NCBI GenBank assembly: GCA_963677755.1
Contig: OY782506.1
Coordinates: 496,001 to 560,000, forward strand
Length of the DNA stretch: 64,000 nt
Direction of reading: 5' to 3'
Origin: JAIOSF01 sp963677755
Lineage (GTDB): Bacteria > Campylobacterota > Campylobacteria > Campylobacterales > Arcobacteraceae
Below the pieces are notes generated by a model. It was not told where the DNA came from. It made no database searches and was given only the letters and a program-made list of their open reading frames with translations. A program made the position numbers and the translations under genes. Every line of letters starts with the position of its first letter. Within the stretch, counting starts at the first letter, position 1. This document shows, piece after piece, positions 8,118 through 17,521 of this stretch.

Positions 8118-8141
8118 TAGTATAGACATCTGTCTATACTA
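8118..8141 (+). terminator. Hairpin terminator of H1-like gene
   Basis: Perfect 10-bp stem TAGTATAGAC/GTCTATACTA with an ATCT loop, 8 bp after the stop codon and followed by a pyrimidine-rich stretch. Confidence 0.7.
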
Positions 8142-8266
8142 TCTCTTCTTATAAATATAACTTTAATATTTTATTTTAGTTTCTCACACAATACTTTTTA
8201 AAGTGGACTAGGTTTCAAGTTGAAATGATACAATCATAAATATTTTTAATTCTAGGAAATTTACTT

Positions 8267-9730
8267 ATGTTAGATACAAGACGATATTTAAAAAGATTTT
8301 TTGATACGGCATATAGTATGTCTTTAAAAGTTGTTTTTACAAGCTTTACAATATCTTTTTTAGTGGCATTTTTAATCGCTTTTATTCCAAAATATGGGAT
8401 AGACCAAAATATGACTTATACCCTATTTATATTACTATTTGCAGCCGGACTTTGGGTCACTGAAGCTATCCCCGCATTTGCTGTGTCATTACTTGTAATA
8501 GCTTTAGAGATGGTACTTTTAGGATTTAATAATTTCAACTTTTCAAGTGGAAGTAAAGAGTGGCAAACCTATTTACAACCTTGGTCATCTCCTTTGATAT
8601 TTTTATTTTTAGCTGGTTTTATAATGGCAGCAGCAGCTTCAAAAACAAAACTTGATGTATGGATGGCAAAAAAAGTGTTGTTTTTTGTTGGTGGAAGACC
8701 ACATAACATTGTTACTGGACTTATTGGTATTACCTATGTTTTATCTATGTTTGTATCCAATACAGCAACAGCAGCTATGATGTTGACAATATTATTACCA
8801 CTTTTAGGACATATAAAAGAATCAAATCCTTTTCAAAAAGCAGTATTATTATCAGTTGTTATTGGTGCAAATTTAGGAGGTATGGCTACAATAATTGGAA
8901 CACCACCAAATGCCATCGCTGTTGGTATATTAGGAGATGCTGCACCATCTTTTATAGGGTGGATTTTTTTAGCATTACCACCATCTTTAATTGTTGTAGT
9001 TATCTTAAGAGTTGTGATTTTAAAAGTATATCCATCAAATGAGCCTTTTATAGATCTTAAATCTATAAAAGAGGTAGAGCATTTTGATGATTCTACAAAA
9101 AAGTTTTCTAAAATACCTACAATACCAAGTTGGAAAAAAAATGTAACGGTGATAATTTTTACTATGACAATTTTATTATGGCTTACAGGTCCATTACACC
9201 ATATTCCTACAACTGTTGTTTCTCTGTTGCCAATTATAGGGTTTACACTTTTTGGAATACTTGATGCAGATGATATTTGTAAAATAAGATGGGATGTCAT
9301 TATCCTTATCATTGGTGGATTAAGTTTAGGGCTTGCTGTATCAAAAACGGGACTTGATATGTGGCTTGCAAATTTAATATCTACTGATGGGATGTCTATA
9401 TTATGGATTATGTTTATTTTTTCTTACTTAGTTGTTGTTATTTCAAATTTTATGAGTAATACAGCAGCTACAAATATTATGCTTCCAATAGTTATAGCTA
9501 TTGCTACAACCATATCTCAAGAGGCTAGTTATTTAGCAGTAGTTGCTGTTGCTTTAAGTGCTTCATTTGCTATGAGTTTGGCAGTTTCAACACCTCCTAA
9601 TGCAATTATATTTTCAAGTAAAAAAGTACACTCAAAAGATTTTCTAATTTTAGGTATAATTACGGCTATAATTGGACCTACTATTATAATAGGATGGTTA
9701 CTTATCGTAGATAAAATTTTTGGATTTTAA
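8267..9730 (+). CDS. DASS-family (SLC13-like) sodium/anion symporter
   Basis: This 487-residue inner-membrane transporter has about 11-12 hydrophobic segments. Two SNT signature motifs, SNTATAAMM near residue 165 and FMSNTAATNIMLP near 397, mark the sodium and substrate sites of the divalent anion:sodium symporter family. The paired TPPNA loops (IGTPPNAIAV near 208, VSTPPNAIIF near 442) belong to the same inverted repeat. Substrates in the family are C4-dicarboxylates, citrate, sulfate or phosphate; the sequence does not settle which. A short palindrome TTTCAA-G-TTGAAA at 8213-8225 precedes a TACAAT -10 at 8229. It is transcribed separately from glgP, which has its own promoter. Confidence 0.85.
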   Translation: MLDTRRYLKRFFDTAYSMSLKVVFTSFTISFLVAFLIAFIPKYGIDQNMTYTLFILLFAAGLWVTEAIPAFAVSLLVIALEMVLLGFNNFNFSSGSKEWQTYLQPWSSPLIFLFLAGFIMAAAASKTKLDVWMAKKVLFFVGGRPHNIVTGLIGITYVLSMFVSNTATAAMMLTILLPLLGHIKESNPFQKAVLLSVVIGANLGGMATIIGTPPNAIAVGILGDAAPSFIGWIFLALPPSLIVVVILRVVILKVYPSNEPFIDLKSIKEVEHFDDSTKKFSKIPTIPSWKKNVTVIIFTMTILLWLTGPLHHIPTTVVSLLPIIGFTLFGILDADDICKIRWDVIILIIGGLSLGLAVSKTGLDMWLANLISTDGMSILWIMFIFSYLVVVISNFMSNTAATNIMLPIVIAIATTISQEASYLAVVAVALSASFAMSLAVSTPPNAIIFSSKKVHSKDFLILGIITAIIGPTIIIGWLLIVDKIFGF

Positions 9731-9733
9731 AAT

Positions 9734-9750
9734 GTAATCATTATGTTATT
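9734..9750 (+). promoter_or_regulatory. Tandem 11-bp repeat box and promoter of glgP
   Basis: GTAATC (9734-9739) and GTTATT (9745-9750) are 11 bp apart. A perfect TATAAT at 9760-9765 lies 9 bp further. The glgP start follows 28 bp after the -10. Confidence 0.6.
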
Positions 9751-9793
9751 ATCAATGATTATAATGAACAATTATAAAAACAAGGAAGAATAG

Positions 9794-11434
9794 ATGCAAA
9801 TAAAACAATATGAGTTCAGTAAAGATTATAGTAAGGCAGTAGCCTATTTTTCGATGGAATTTGCTATCCATCAAGCTTTGAAAATATATTCAGGGGGATT
9901 AGGGTTTTTAGCTGGATCTCATATGCGTAGTGTTTATGATTTAAAACAAAATGTTGTAGGTATTGGAATATTATGGAGTTATGGATATTATGATCAAGCG
10001 AGAGATGAAGATAGAAACTTACGAATAGAGTTTAGAAGAAAATATTATCATTTTTTAGAAGACTTAAATGTAAGTGTAACAGTTATGATTAATTCAAAGC
10101 CAGTAGTTGTAAAAGCATTTATGGTTCCAGCAGAACTTTTTGGTAGTGCACCTTTGATTTTATTGACAACAGATGTTGAAGAAAATGATTACCTTTCACG
10201 AACAATTACTCATAAACTCTATGATATGCATGAAGAAACAAGAATTGCACAAGAGATAGTTTTAGGTATTGGTGGTGTTAAAGTACTTGAAGCATTGGAA
10301 CATAAAGTTGATATATACCATATGAATGAGGGACATTCACTTCCTTTAGTATTTGAATTGTATAAAAGTATACAAGATGTAGATATGTTAAAAAACAAAG
10401 TGAGATTTACAACACACACTCCAGAAGCTGCTGGAAATGAAGTACATAATATTAATCTTTTAAATAAAATGGGCTTTTTTAACTCAACTTCTCTTGAAAA
10501 AGTACGAGAGCTAACTCAAACTTATGATGATGATTTTAGTTTAACTGTAGGTGCTTTAAGAGTTTCAAAAATTGCAAATGGTGTCTCTAAAATGCATGCA
10601 AAAGTTGCAACTGATATGTGGAGTAGTTATGAGGGAGTATGTGAGATTATCCCCATAACAAATACACAAAACAAAAGGTTTTGGGCTGATAAACCTATGC
10701 TTAGAGCTTTGGATGAACATGAGGAGTATGAACTTCTTGCTAGAAAAAAACATCTTAAAAGAATATTATTTAATGAAGTTGCAAATCAAACAGGAAAAAT
10801 GTTTGACCCAGATGTACTTACAATCGTTTGGGCTAGAAGATTTGCAGAATATAAAAGACCAGGATTATTAAAATATGATTTTGAAAGATTTGAAGAACTC
10901 GTAACTCGTTCAAAAGAACCAATTCAGATAATATGGGCAGGAAAACCTTATCCACATGATACAAATGCTATTAATATTTTCAATGAACTCACATATATTG
11001 CAAAAAGTCATAAAAGTGTAGCTGTTTTAATTGGATACGAATTAGAGTTATCAATGATGTTAAAAAAAGGTGCTGATATTTGGCTTAATACTCCAAGAAT
11101 TACAAGAGAAGCAAGTGGTACAAGTGGTATGAGTGCTGCTATGAATGGTGCAATTAACTTTTCTATAGCAGATGGTTGGCATCCTGAGTTTTGTAAAGAA
11201 GAGGTAAATGCTTTTACAATTTTAGGGGCAGATGCTAGTTTAAGTATTGAAGAACAAGATAAAAATGACAATAAAAGTATGATGGATATACTTGAAAATA
11301 AAATTATCCCTATATATTATAGAGATGAGAAAAAATGGATTGAGTTGATGAAAAACTCTATGAGTGATGTATTGTTTGAATTTGATTCAGGTTCAATGGC
11401 TCACAAATATTATGAAAAAATGTATAAAATTTAG
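9794..11434 (+). CDS. glgP: Alpha-glucan (glycogen/maltodextrin) phosphorylase, short type
   Basis: This is a 546-residue GT35 phosphorylase of the short bacterial type, which lacks the N-terminal regulatory region of the roughly 800-residue enzymes. It releases glucose-1-phosphate from non-reducing ends of alpha-1,4-glucan using a pyridoxal phosphate cofactor. Clear family blocks include the start AVAYFSMEFAIHQALKIYSGGLGFLAG, IVWARRFAEYKRPGLL near 345, and the C-terminal block PRITREASGTSGMSAAMNGA near 435-454 that includes PLP-contact residues. It heads a run with pgk 9 bp downstream, so polymer breakdown and lower glycolysis are transcribed together. The upstream 11-bp repeat box suggests phosphate or stress control, which makes sense for an enzyme that consumes inorganic phosphate. 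Confidence 0.93.
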   Translation: MQIKQYEFSKDYSKAVAYFSMEFAIHQALKIYSGGLGFLAGSHMRSVYDLKQNVVGIGILWSYGYYDQARDEDRNLRIEFRRKYYHFLEDLNVSVTVMINSKPVVVKAFMVPAELFGSAPLILLTTDVEENDYLSRTITHKLYDMHEETRIAQEIVLGIGGVKVLEALEHKVDIYHMNEGHSLPLVFELYKSIQDVDMLKNKVRFTTHTPEAAGNEVHNINLLNKMGFFNSTSLEKVRELTQTYDDDFSLTVGALRVSKIANGVSKMHAKVATDMWSSYEGVCEIIPITNTQNKRFWADKPMLRALDEHEEYELLARKKHLKRILFNEVANQTGKMFDPDVLTIVWARRFAEYKRPGLLKYDFERFEELVTRSKEPIQIIWAGKPYPHDTNAINIFNELTYIAKSHKSVAVLIGYELELSMMLKKGADIWLNTPRITREASGTSGMSAAMNGAINFSIADGWHPEFCKEEVNAFTILGADASLSIEEQDKNDNKSMMDILENKIIPIYYRDEKKWIELMKNSMSDVLFEFDSGSMAHKYYEKMYKI

Positions 11435-11443
11435 GAGAATAAG

Positions 11444-12655
11444 ATGTTAAATAATATTGAATTAATGCAAACAGTAAAGTCTTTAAAAGATATAGAGATA
11501 AAAGATAAAAGAGTTCTAATAAGAGTAGATTTTAATGTTCCATTAGATTCTCACGACAATATAACTGATGATAACCGTATGAAAGAAGCTCTTCATACTA
11601 TTAATCATTGTATTGATAATGAAGCGAAAAACATAGTTTTAGTCACACATCTTGGAAAACCAAAAAATGGCTATGAGGAGAAGTTTTCACTTAAACATAT
11701 AGTTAAAAGGCTGGAAAGACTTTTAGATAGAAAAGTTGTGTTAATTGATAATTTTATGGAAGAAAAAGATACTTTAAATAGTGCAACAGATGCAAAAATA
11801 TTTTTGCTTGAAAATATCAGGTTTTTTAAAGGTGAAACAAAAAATGATGACAACCTTTCTAAAGAATTGGCATCTTTGTGTGATGTATTTGTTAATGATG
11901 CATTTGGCACAAGTCATAGAGCACATAGTTCAACTGTAGGAATTACAAAATATGTTGATGTAAAAGTAGCAGGTTTTTTACTTAAGCGTGAAATAGACGC
12001 TTTTTCTAAAGCACTTTTCAAACCTACACAACCAATCTGTTTAGTTGTAGGTGGGGCAAAAGTATCTTCTAAAATTACACTTTTACAAAATATCTTACCT
12101 AAAATTGATAAGCTTATTATTGGTGGTGCTATGTCAAATACTTTTTTAAAAGCTATAGGATATGATACGCAAGCTTCACTAGTTGAAGATGAGTTTTTGC
12201 CTGAAGCAAATATGATTTTAAAAACTGCCCGTGAAGCAAAAGTAAATGTGTATCTTCCCGTTGATGTGGTGATTACAGATGATATAGAGCATCCAATAGA
12301 TACTAAAATAGTTCCAGCACAAGATATGTTAGAGGGCTTTAAAGCTGTAGATATAGGACCTGCAACTGTAAAACTTTTTGAAGAGGCAATAGGGTTGTCT
12401 AATACAATTATTTGGAATGGACCTATGGGTATCTTTGAGATAGATAGATTTAGTAAAGGGACATTTAGAATAGCCCATGCTATTGCAGATACTTATGCTT
12501 ATAGTATAGTTGGTGGTGGAGATACAGCAAGTGCCGCTGAAAAAGCTGGTGAGAAAGAAAATATAAGTTTCATCTCTACAGGTGGAGGTGCAAGTTTAGA
12601 ACTTCTTGAGGGAAAACTACTACCAGGTTTTGAAAACTTAGAGAAAAATGAATGA
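11444..12655 (+). CDS. pgk: Phosphoglycerate kinase
   Basis: This 403-residue protein is full length for the family. It interconverts 1,3-bisphosphoglycerate plus ADP with 3-phosphoglycerate plus ATP. The N-domain substrate signature RVLIRVDFNVPLD is at about 24-36 and VTHLGKPKNG near 67-76. The nucleotide-side blocks are VVGGAKVSSKITLL near 200, IIWNGPMGIFE near 325 and the C-terminal GGGDTASAAEKAG. The ATG at 11444 has a good AGGAG site; a second Met six codons later is less well placed. It sits between glgP and mgtE, and its stop overlaps the mgtE start (ATGA). Campylobacterota usually carry pgk next to gap and tpi, so this may be a second copy dedicated to the storage cluster. Confidence 0.93.
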   Translation: MLNNIELMQTVKSLKDIEIKDKRVLIRVDFNVPLDSHDNITDDNRMKEALHTINHCIDNEAKNIVLVTHLGKPKNGYEEKFSLKHIVKRLERLLDRKVVLIDNFMEEKDTLNSATDAKIFLLENIRFFKGETKNDDNLSKELASLCDVFVNDAFGTSHRAHSSTVGITKYVDVKVAGFLLKREIDAFSKALFKPTQPICLVVGGAKVSSKITLLQNILPKIDKLIIGGAMSNTFLKAIGYDTQASLVEDEFLPEANMILKTAREAKVNVYLPVDVVITDDIEHPIDTKIVPAQDMLEGFKAVDIGPATVKLFEEAIGLSNTIIWNGPMGIFEIDRFSKGTFRIAHAIADTYAYSIVGGGDTASAAEKAGEKENISFISTGGGASLELLEGKLLPGFENLEKNE

Positions 12656-13998
12656 ATATAAAAGCTATCGATCTTTATCTTCAAAAGCTTAAAAGTGGTG
12701 TAAAAGATGAGCATAAAATTGATGATGCAGATTTAGCTGATTATTTAGAAGATGTAAAACAAAAAGATGAAGATAAGTTTTTTGAGTATTTAAATTCTTT
12801 ACCATTAAAAATTCGTGCTGAAACATTTATCGAGTTACCAACACCATTTCAAATTGATTTGATTTTAAAATATGATGTTCAAGGTTTGGCAGATATTATA
12901 GAAGTTTTGGATAGTGATGATGCAACTGACCTGTTTATAGCAATTAGTAAAACAGATAAAGAAAAAGAGGAAGATGTTTTTTCTTTCTTAAGTGATACAA
13001 AACAAAAAACTATAGAAAAGCTTATAAGTTATGAGAGTAATGAAGCTGGTTCTTTAATGCAAACTGAGATACTTAAAGTATCAAGTTTTCGGACAATCTC
13101 TTATGCAATAGAAAAACTAGGAAAACTAAAACAAAATGGAATAGGAACAATTCAAAGTGTATTTGTCACAGATGAAGCTGGAAAACTTATAAAATCAATC
13201 TCGTTAGATGACTTGATTTTAGAAAAAACTGAACAAACTTTTGATGATATACTTCAAAAATATCCAGTATCATATTCTGTTATTTCTCATGATTCTTTGG
13301 ATACAGTAGTAAATATGATTGAAAAGTATGACTTAACAACTTTGGCAGTTATAGATAGAAAAGGACATCTTATAGGGAGAATTACCCATGATGATGTTAT
13401 AGATACGATGCAAGAAAGAGCTACACAACAAATTTATAATCTTAATAAAATTAATGCAGATGAACATATATCTGAAGATTTCTCTAAAACAACAAAAACA
13501 CGAGCGATTTGGTTAACAATTAATCTTATGAATGCAGTTATCGCTTCGTTAGTTATAGGAATATTTGAGCATACATTAGAAGCGATAGTAGCATTAGCAG
13601 TTCTTATGCCAATAGTTGCAAATATGGCAGGAACTGCTTCTGTACAGACTATGACTGTTATTGTAAGACAAATGGGAATAGGGGAGATAACCTTTAAAAA
13701 TTTAAAGCCTATATTAAAAAAAGAGATGAGTATAGCAATAATAAATGGTTTTTTATTTGCTATTTTAAGTTTTATAATAGCTCATATTTGGTTTCATGAG
13801 ATATTAATATCAACAGCAATAGGACTTTCTATGTTTATTAGTTTTATATTTGCAGGAATATTAGGTACTAGTGTTCCTATGTTTTTAAAAAAAATGAACT
13901 TAGACCCAGCAATTGCTAGTTCTGTAGTTGTGATTACACTTGTTGATATTATAGGTTTTTTTAGTTTTTTAAGTATAGCCAAAATTATAATGTTATAA
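12652..13998 (+). CDS. mgtE: MgtE-type magnesium transporter
   Basis: This 448-residue protein has the three MgtE parts. The N domain (about 1-125) carries helical repeats such as PTPFQIDLILKYDVQGLADIIEVLDSDD, given here only in outline. A CBS pair (about 130-255) follows, and the C-terminal channel domain has five hydrophobic segments, including LMPIVANMAGTASVQTMTVIVRQ with the conserved P-N-x-x-G region. Cytoplasmic Mg2+ binding to the N and CBS domains gates the pore in characterised members. It is translationally coupled to pgk by a 4-bp overlap. Magnesium supply for kinases of the cluster is a reasonable but unproven link. Confidence 0.9.
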   Translation: MNIKAIDLYLQKLKSGVKDEHKIDDADLADYLEDVKQKDEDKFFEYLNSLPLKIRAETFIELPTPFQIDLILKYDVQGLADIIEVLDSDDATDLFIAISKTDKEKEEDVFSFLSDTKQKTIEKLISYESNEAGSLMQTEILKVSSFRTISYAIEKLGKLKQNGIGTIQSVFVTDEAGKLIKSISLDDLILEKTEQTFDDILQKYPVSYSVISHDSLDTVVNMIEKYDLTTLAVIDRKGHLIGRITHDDVIDTMQERATQQIYNLNKINADEHISEDFSKTTKTRAIWLTINLMNAVIASLVIGIFEHTLEAIVALAVLMPIVANMAGTASVQTMTVIVRQMGIGEITFKNLKPILKKEMSIAIINGFLFAILSFIIAHIWFHEILISTAIGLSMFISFIFAGILGTSVPMFLKKMNLDPAIASSVVVITLVDIIGFFSFLSIAKIIML

Positions 13999-14027
13999 TT
14001 GTGTTAAAATAGTGTTATAACTGTTTT

Positions 14028-14044
14028 GTAACCTTCGTGTGATA
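14028..14044 (+). promoter_or_regulatory. Weak tandem 11-bp repeat box upstream of DUF4912 gene
   Basis: GTAACC (14028-14033) and GTGATA (14039-14044) are 11 bp apart, and ATAACT lies 11 bp before them. The best -10 candidate (TAAATA at 14056) is poor. Same geometry class as the other boxes but weaker. Confidence 0.35.
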
Positions 14045-14072
14045 AAATTACATCGTAAATATAGGGAGTAAT

Positions 14073-14693
14073 ATGAATAGTCAATTGGTCAAAGATAGTT
14101 TAGAAAAAAACAATTTTTCGAGTAGTACTCATACTATTGAAGTTATATCATTTGATAGCAAACAAGGCATATCAAAAAAGTATTCAATACCTCAAAGATA
14201 TTATAAAAATCAATTAGTATTATTGCCAATTAATAGTAAAAAGTTTTATATTTATTGGGAATTTACCTCTAATTTATTGGAAGAATATGATTTAGACTAT
14301 GCTACACAAATAAAATTTAAAGTTGTAGATAGTGATACTATAACTATCAAAAATATAGATTGTTTAGGTGAAGTAGGGGAGTATTTTGTACATAATCTAC
14401 ACTATACAAAAAAGATTAAAGTGATAGCTGGGTATTATAAAGATGGTGTATTTATTGAAATAATTCATTCAAATTTTATCGGTGCTTTTAATACTGCAAT
14501 AAATTATAAAGATGAAGATAAATTAGTATACCTTAAAAAAGAGCAAGGATTTACTGAAATTATTCGTGCATCAATGCAACATTTTACAATAGGCATGTCA
14601 TCAGCTTCTTATGTAAAAGAGATTGAAAGACTGCAAGAAGTTTCAGGCTTATCAAAAGAGACACTATCTTCACACACTTTAGGGGAAAAATAA
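14073..14693 (+). CDS. DUF4912 protein upstream of GH57 branching enzyme
   Basis: This 206-residue protein carries a DUF4912 domain, seen in LVLLPINSKKFYIYWEF (about 49-65) and repeated beta-strand blocks up to about residue 150. In this family the motif resembles VLLPRDPxWxYAYWE. The remaining C-terminal 50 residues look helical. The fold of the domain is predicted to be beta-rich and carbohydrate-binding-like, but its function is not established. It ends one base before the ATG of the GH57 branching enzyme, a pairing recurrent in bacteria, which suggests a helper role in glycogen branching. No signal peptide is present, so it is cytoplasmic. Confidence 0.75.
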   Translation: MNSQLVKDSLEKNNFSSSTHTIEVISFDSKQGISKKYSIPQRYYKNQLVLLPINSKKFYIYWEFTSNLLEEYDLDYATQIKFKVVDSDTITIKNIDCLGEVGEYFVHNLHYTKKIKVIAGYYKDGVFIEIIHSNFIGAFNTAINYKDEDKLVYLKKEQGFTEIIRASMQHFTIGMSSASYVKEIERLQEVSGLSKETLSSHTLGEK

Positions 14694-14694
14694 T

Positions 14695-16275
14695 ATGTTA
14701 AAAGGCTATTGGGTACCAGTACTTCATTCTCACCTTCCATTTGTAAAACATCCTGATTATGAGTATTTTTTAGAGGAGCATTGGCTTTTTGAAGCTATTA
14801 GTGAGTGTTATATTCCACTTTTGAAAAACTTAAAAAAACTCTATGATGAGGGTGTAGATTTTAGACTTACTATCTCAGTAACTCCACCTTTAGCAGAGAT
14901 GCTTGACGATAAACATCTAATGGAAAAATATGAAAAATATTTAGATAGGCAGATTGAACTAGGAGCCAAAGAGTGTCAAAGAACACAAAATGATGAGGTT
15001 TATGAAGAGATAGCAAATTTTTATAACAATAAGTTTGTAGAGATAAAAGAGTTTTTTACAGGATTTTTAGATAGAAATGTACTAAACGGATATAGATTTT
15101 TTAATGACTTAGGAAAAATTGAGGTTATCACTTGTGGTGCTACTCATGGATTTTTACCACTTTTAAGTGTCAATGAAAAAGCTGTAGAGGTACAAATAGA
15201 AGTGGCTGTTGCTTCACATAAAAAACATTTTAAAAAACCACCAAAAGGTATTTGGTTGCCTGAGTGTGCCTATTATGATGGGCTTGATAAAATATTAAAG
15301 GAAAATGGAATTGAATTTTTCTTTGTTGATTCACACTCATTAGTATATGGGGAACCAACAGCTTTAAATGGCGTATATGCACCAATTTATACAGAACACG
15401 CAGTTGCTGCATTTGCTAGAGACCCACACTCAGCTAAACAAGTTTGGAGTTCAAAAGAGGGGTATCCTGGTGATGTTAATTATAGAGATTTTTATCGTGA
15501 TATTGGGTATGACTTGGATTATGAATATATCAAAGATTTCATTGACCCCGATGGTACGAGAGTTTTTACAGGATTTAAGTACCATAAAGTTACGGGAGAA
15601 AGTGATTATAAAGAGGTATATAATCCATATGTAGCAAGTGATATTACAAAATCTCATGCAGCTGACTTTCATCATAAAAGGGAAGAACAGTTTGAGCATT
15701 TGGGACAATACATGGATAGAACTCCTATGGTTGTATCTCCTTATGATGCAGAACTTTTTGGGCATTGGTGGTTTGAAGGTCCTGATTTTTTATACAATCT
15801 TTTTAAAGAGATTAGTAATAAACATACATTTAAAGCGGTAACACCGTTAGAGTATCTCAGTATGTACCCACAAAATCAAGTGATAAATCCTAGTGCATCT
15901 TCTTGGGGAGATGAGGGGTATTATGATGTATGGTTAAATGAGGGGAACTCATGGATATATAGACATCTTCACAATATGGCAGATGATATTATAAACCTAG
16001 CAAATAGTTATGCTAAGGGAGCTGATTTTAATACTACAAGATTATTAAATCAAATGGCAAAAGAGCTACTTTTAGCTCAAAGTAGTGACTGGGCATTTTT
16101 AGTAACAACAAAAACAGCAGTTGAATATAGTGAACAAAGAACAAAAGAGCATATCTCAAACTTCACAAGTTTAAAAAATATGATAAATGGTGAGATAGAT
16201 TTTAGTTTACTTGAAGAGTTAGAGTATAAAAACTCTATTTTTAATTTTTTAGATTATAGAATTTTTGCATCGTAG
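14695..16275 (+). CDS. GH57 1,4-alpha-glucan branching enzyme
   Basis: This 526-residue protein has the length and layout of GH57 branching enzymes (DUF1957-containing; TK1436 type). The N-terminal motif PVLHSHLPFVKHP contains the first conserved histidines. The catalytic nucleophile is the glutamate in IWLPECAYYDGLDKIL at about residue 190, and the acid/base aspartate is in VVSPYDAELFGHWWFEGP near 348. The C-terminal helical domain contains the branching-enzyme block around ASSWGDEGYYDVWLNEGNSWIYRHLH. The enzyme cuts an alpha-1,4 chain and rejoins it by an alpha-1,6 bond. It is the only branching enzyme in the window, as no GH13 GlgB was seen. It ends in a bidirectional hairpin shared with hsdS. 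Confidence 0.9.
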   Translation: MLKGYWVPVLHSHLPFVKHPDYEYFLEEHWLFEAISECYIPLLKNLKKLYDEGVDFRLTISVTPPLAEMLDDKHLMEKYEKYLDRQIELGAKECQRTQNDEVYEEIANFYNNKFVEIKEFFTGFLDRNVLNGYRFFNDLGKIEVITCGATHGFLPLLSVNEKAVEVQIEVAVASHKKHFKKPPKGIWLPECAYYDGLDKILKENGIEFFFVDSHSLVYGEPTALNGVYAPIYTEHAVAAFARDPHSAKQVWSSKEGYPGDVNYRDFYRDIGYDLDYEYIKDFIDPDGTRVFTGFKYHKVTGESDYKEVYNPYVASDITKSHAADFHHKREEQFEHLGQYMDRTPMVVSPYDAELFGHWWFEGPDFLYNLFKEISNKHTFKAVTPLEYLSMYPQNQVINPSASSWGDEGYYDVWLNEGNSWIYRHLHNMADDIINLANSYAKGADFNTTRLLNQMAKELLLAQSSDWAFLVTTKTAVEYSEQRTKEHISNFTSLKNMINGEIDFSLLEELEYKNSIFNFLDYRIFAS

Positions 16276-16281
16276 AGTAGG

Positions 16282-16303
16282 GGAGAGTTTTTTAAAGCTC
16301 TCC
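16282..16303. terminator. Bidirectional terminator between GH57 gene and hsdS
   Basis: GGAGAG/CTCTCC stem with TTT/AAA inner pairing. The right arm lies within the last codons of hsdS, and T runs flank the stem. Confidence 0.6.
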
Positions 16304-17521
16304 TCTAAATGCACGATCTAAAATAGAAGCTTTTAATGCTTTAAGGCTATCCATTTTCTCTTTTTGCACCTGTTTAACTTTTTCTAATTTTTGGGAAACT
16401 TCATCTAAGTATTTAACTGTTTTTTGTTGGGTTTGGATTGATGGAAGTGGAATATCAATTTCTTTTAATTGTTTAACTGAAGGCATATTTGGTATTGCAG
16501 CACCTTTTTTTACTTCATTGAAAAATCCATTATTTATTAAATTATTCCAAAAATATACAAACATTTTGTCTATAATAATATTTTTATCTAATGTTAATTT
16601 TAATAAAGCTTGATTAATTATACCCTTAGTATAATCATTTGGAATTATTGCTAACTTACCTAAATATACACCAGAACAACTGATAATAATATCTCCAGCT
16701 TTAACTTTAAATCCTTTTAATTCATTAAATTTATCTTCATCAATAAAATATCTTTCCATTGAAAAATCATTATTTAAGGCGTGAAATTGTTCATATACTA
16801 AATATCCACTTTCTACAAAAAAAGATTTTTTCAATGCACTACCAAATGGACCTCTTTTTATTGATGTTTTTTCTTTTGTAACAATATCTTTTAATTTAGT
16901 TGGTTGATAATTCTCTTCCAACTCTCCAAATACATCATTCAAAACACTTCCCATAAACGCATCAGCTTCATCCATATTTTTTTGATGTAGGGCTATTGAT
17001 TTATCTATTTTTTCAAATAGATTATCCAATTTTGAAACAATTCTTTGCTGTTCTGAGAGTTGTGGTAGTGGAAACCATTGTTCTTTTAGTTTAGTAAGGT
17101 TAATGTTGTTTTGTGCTACACCAGCTGATACTTTTTTAACTTCATTTGTTATAAATTTTAATCCATAATACATATACAATAAATCAACATTTTCTTTAGG
17201 TTGAATACCACTTATAGCTTGATTTGTAGTTGCTTCAATATCTAATATTCCAATTTTTCCAATTGTAGCAAATATAGTATATAAGATAGTTCCCTTTTGA
17301 AATAGTTTAGCTGATGAATTATCTAATCCATCTTTGGTAATAAATTCTTCTGTTTTTGATACATACATACTATTAGTAATATCAGATATTTTAACCCAAT
17401 TAATATCTCCATTCCAATATGATTTATTACTTCTTTTTGGAGTTCCTCCACTTTGGAATTTAGCTAAATCACCTAATTTCTTCCACTCCCATCCATTGGG
17501 TAAATCATATAAATCACTCAT
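16292..17521 (-). CDS. hsdS: Type I restriction-modification specificity subunit HsdS
   Basis: This 409-residue protein has two target recognition domains separated by a long helical spacer, the standard HsdS layout. TRD1 begins LPNGWEWKKLGDLAKFQSGGTP and ends near residue 155; the spacer LSEQQRIVSKLDNLFEKIDKSIALHQKNMDEA follows near 157-190. TRD2 spans about 205-365, and a second spacer copy (IQTQQKTVKYLDEVSQKLEKVKQVQKEKM) precedes the end. Each TRD reads one half of a bipartite target. The gene overlaps hsdM by 8 bp. The target sequence cannot be predicted by eye. Confidence 0.92.
   Translation of the reverse strand: MSDLYDLPNGWEWKKLGDLAKFQSGGTPKRSNKSYWNGDINWVKISDITNSMYVSKTEEFITKDGLDNSSAKLFQKGTILYTIFATIGKIGILDIEATTNQAISGIQPKENVDLLYMYYGLKFITNEVKKVSAGVAQNNINLTKLKEQWFPLPQLSEQQRIVSKLDNLFEKIDKSIALHQKNMDEADAFMGSVLNDVFGELEENYQPTKLKDIVTKEKTSIKRGPFGSALKKSFFVESGYLVYEQFHALNNDFSMERYFIDEDKFNELKGFKVKAGDIIISCSGVYLGKLAIIPNDYTKGIINQALLKLTLDKNIIIDKMFVYFWNNLINNGFFNEVKKGAAIPNMPSVKQLKEIDIPLPSIQTQQKTVKYLDEVSQKLEKVKQVQKEKMDSLKALKASILDRAFRGEL

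Noticed and set aside
8833..9312. 159-codon antisense frame inside the DASS transporter gene
   Set aside because: Shadow of a real gene: it lies wholly within well-supported coding sequence, and its translation resembles no family.
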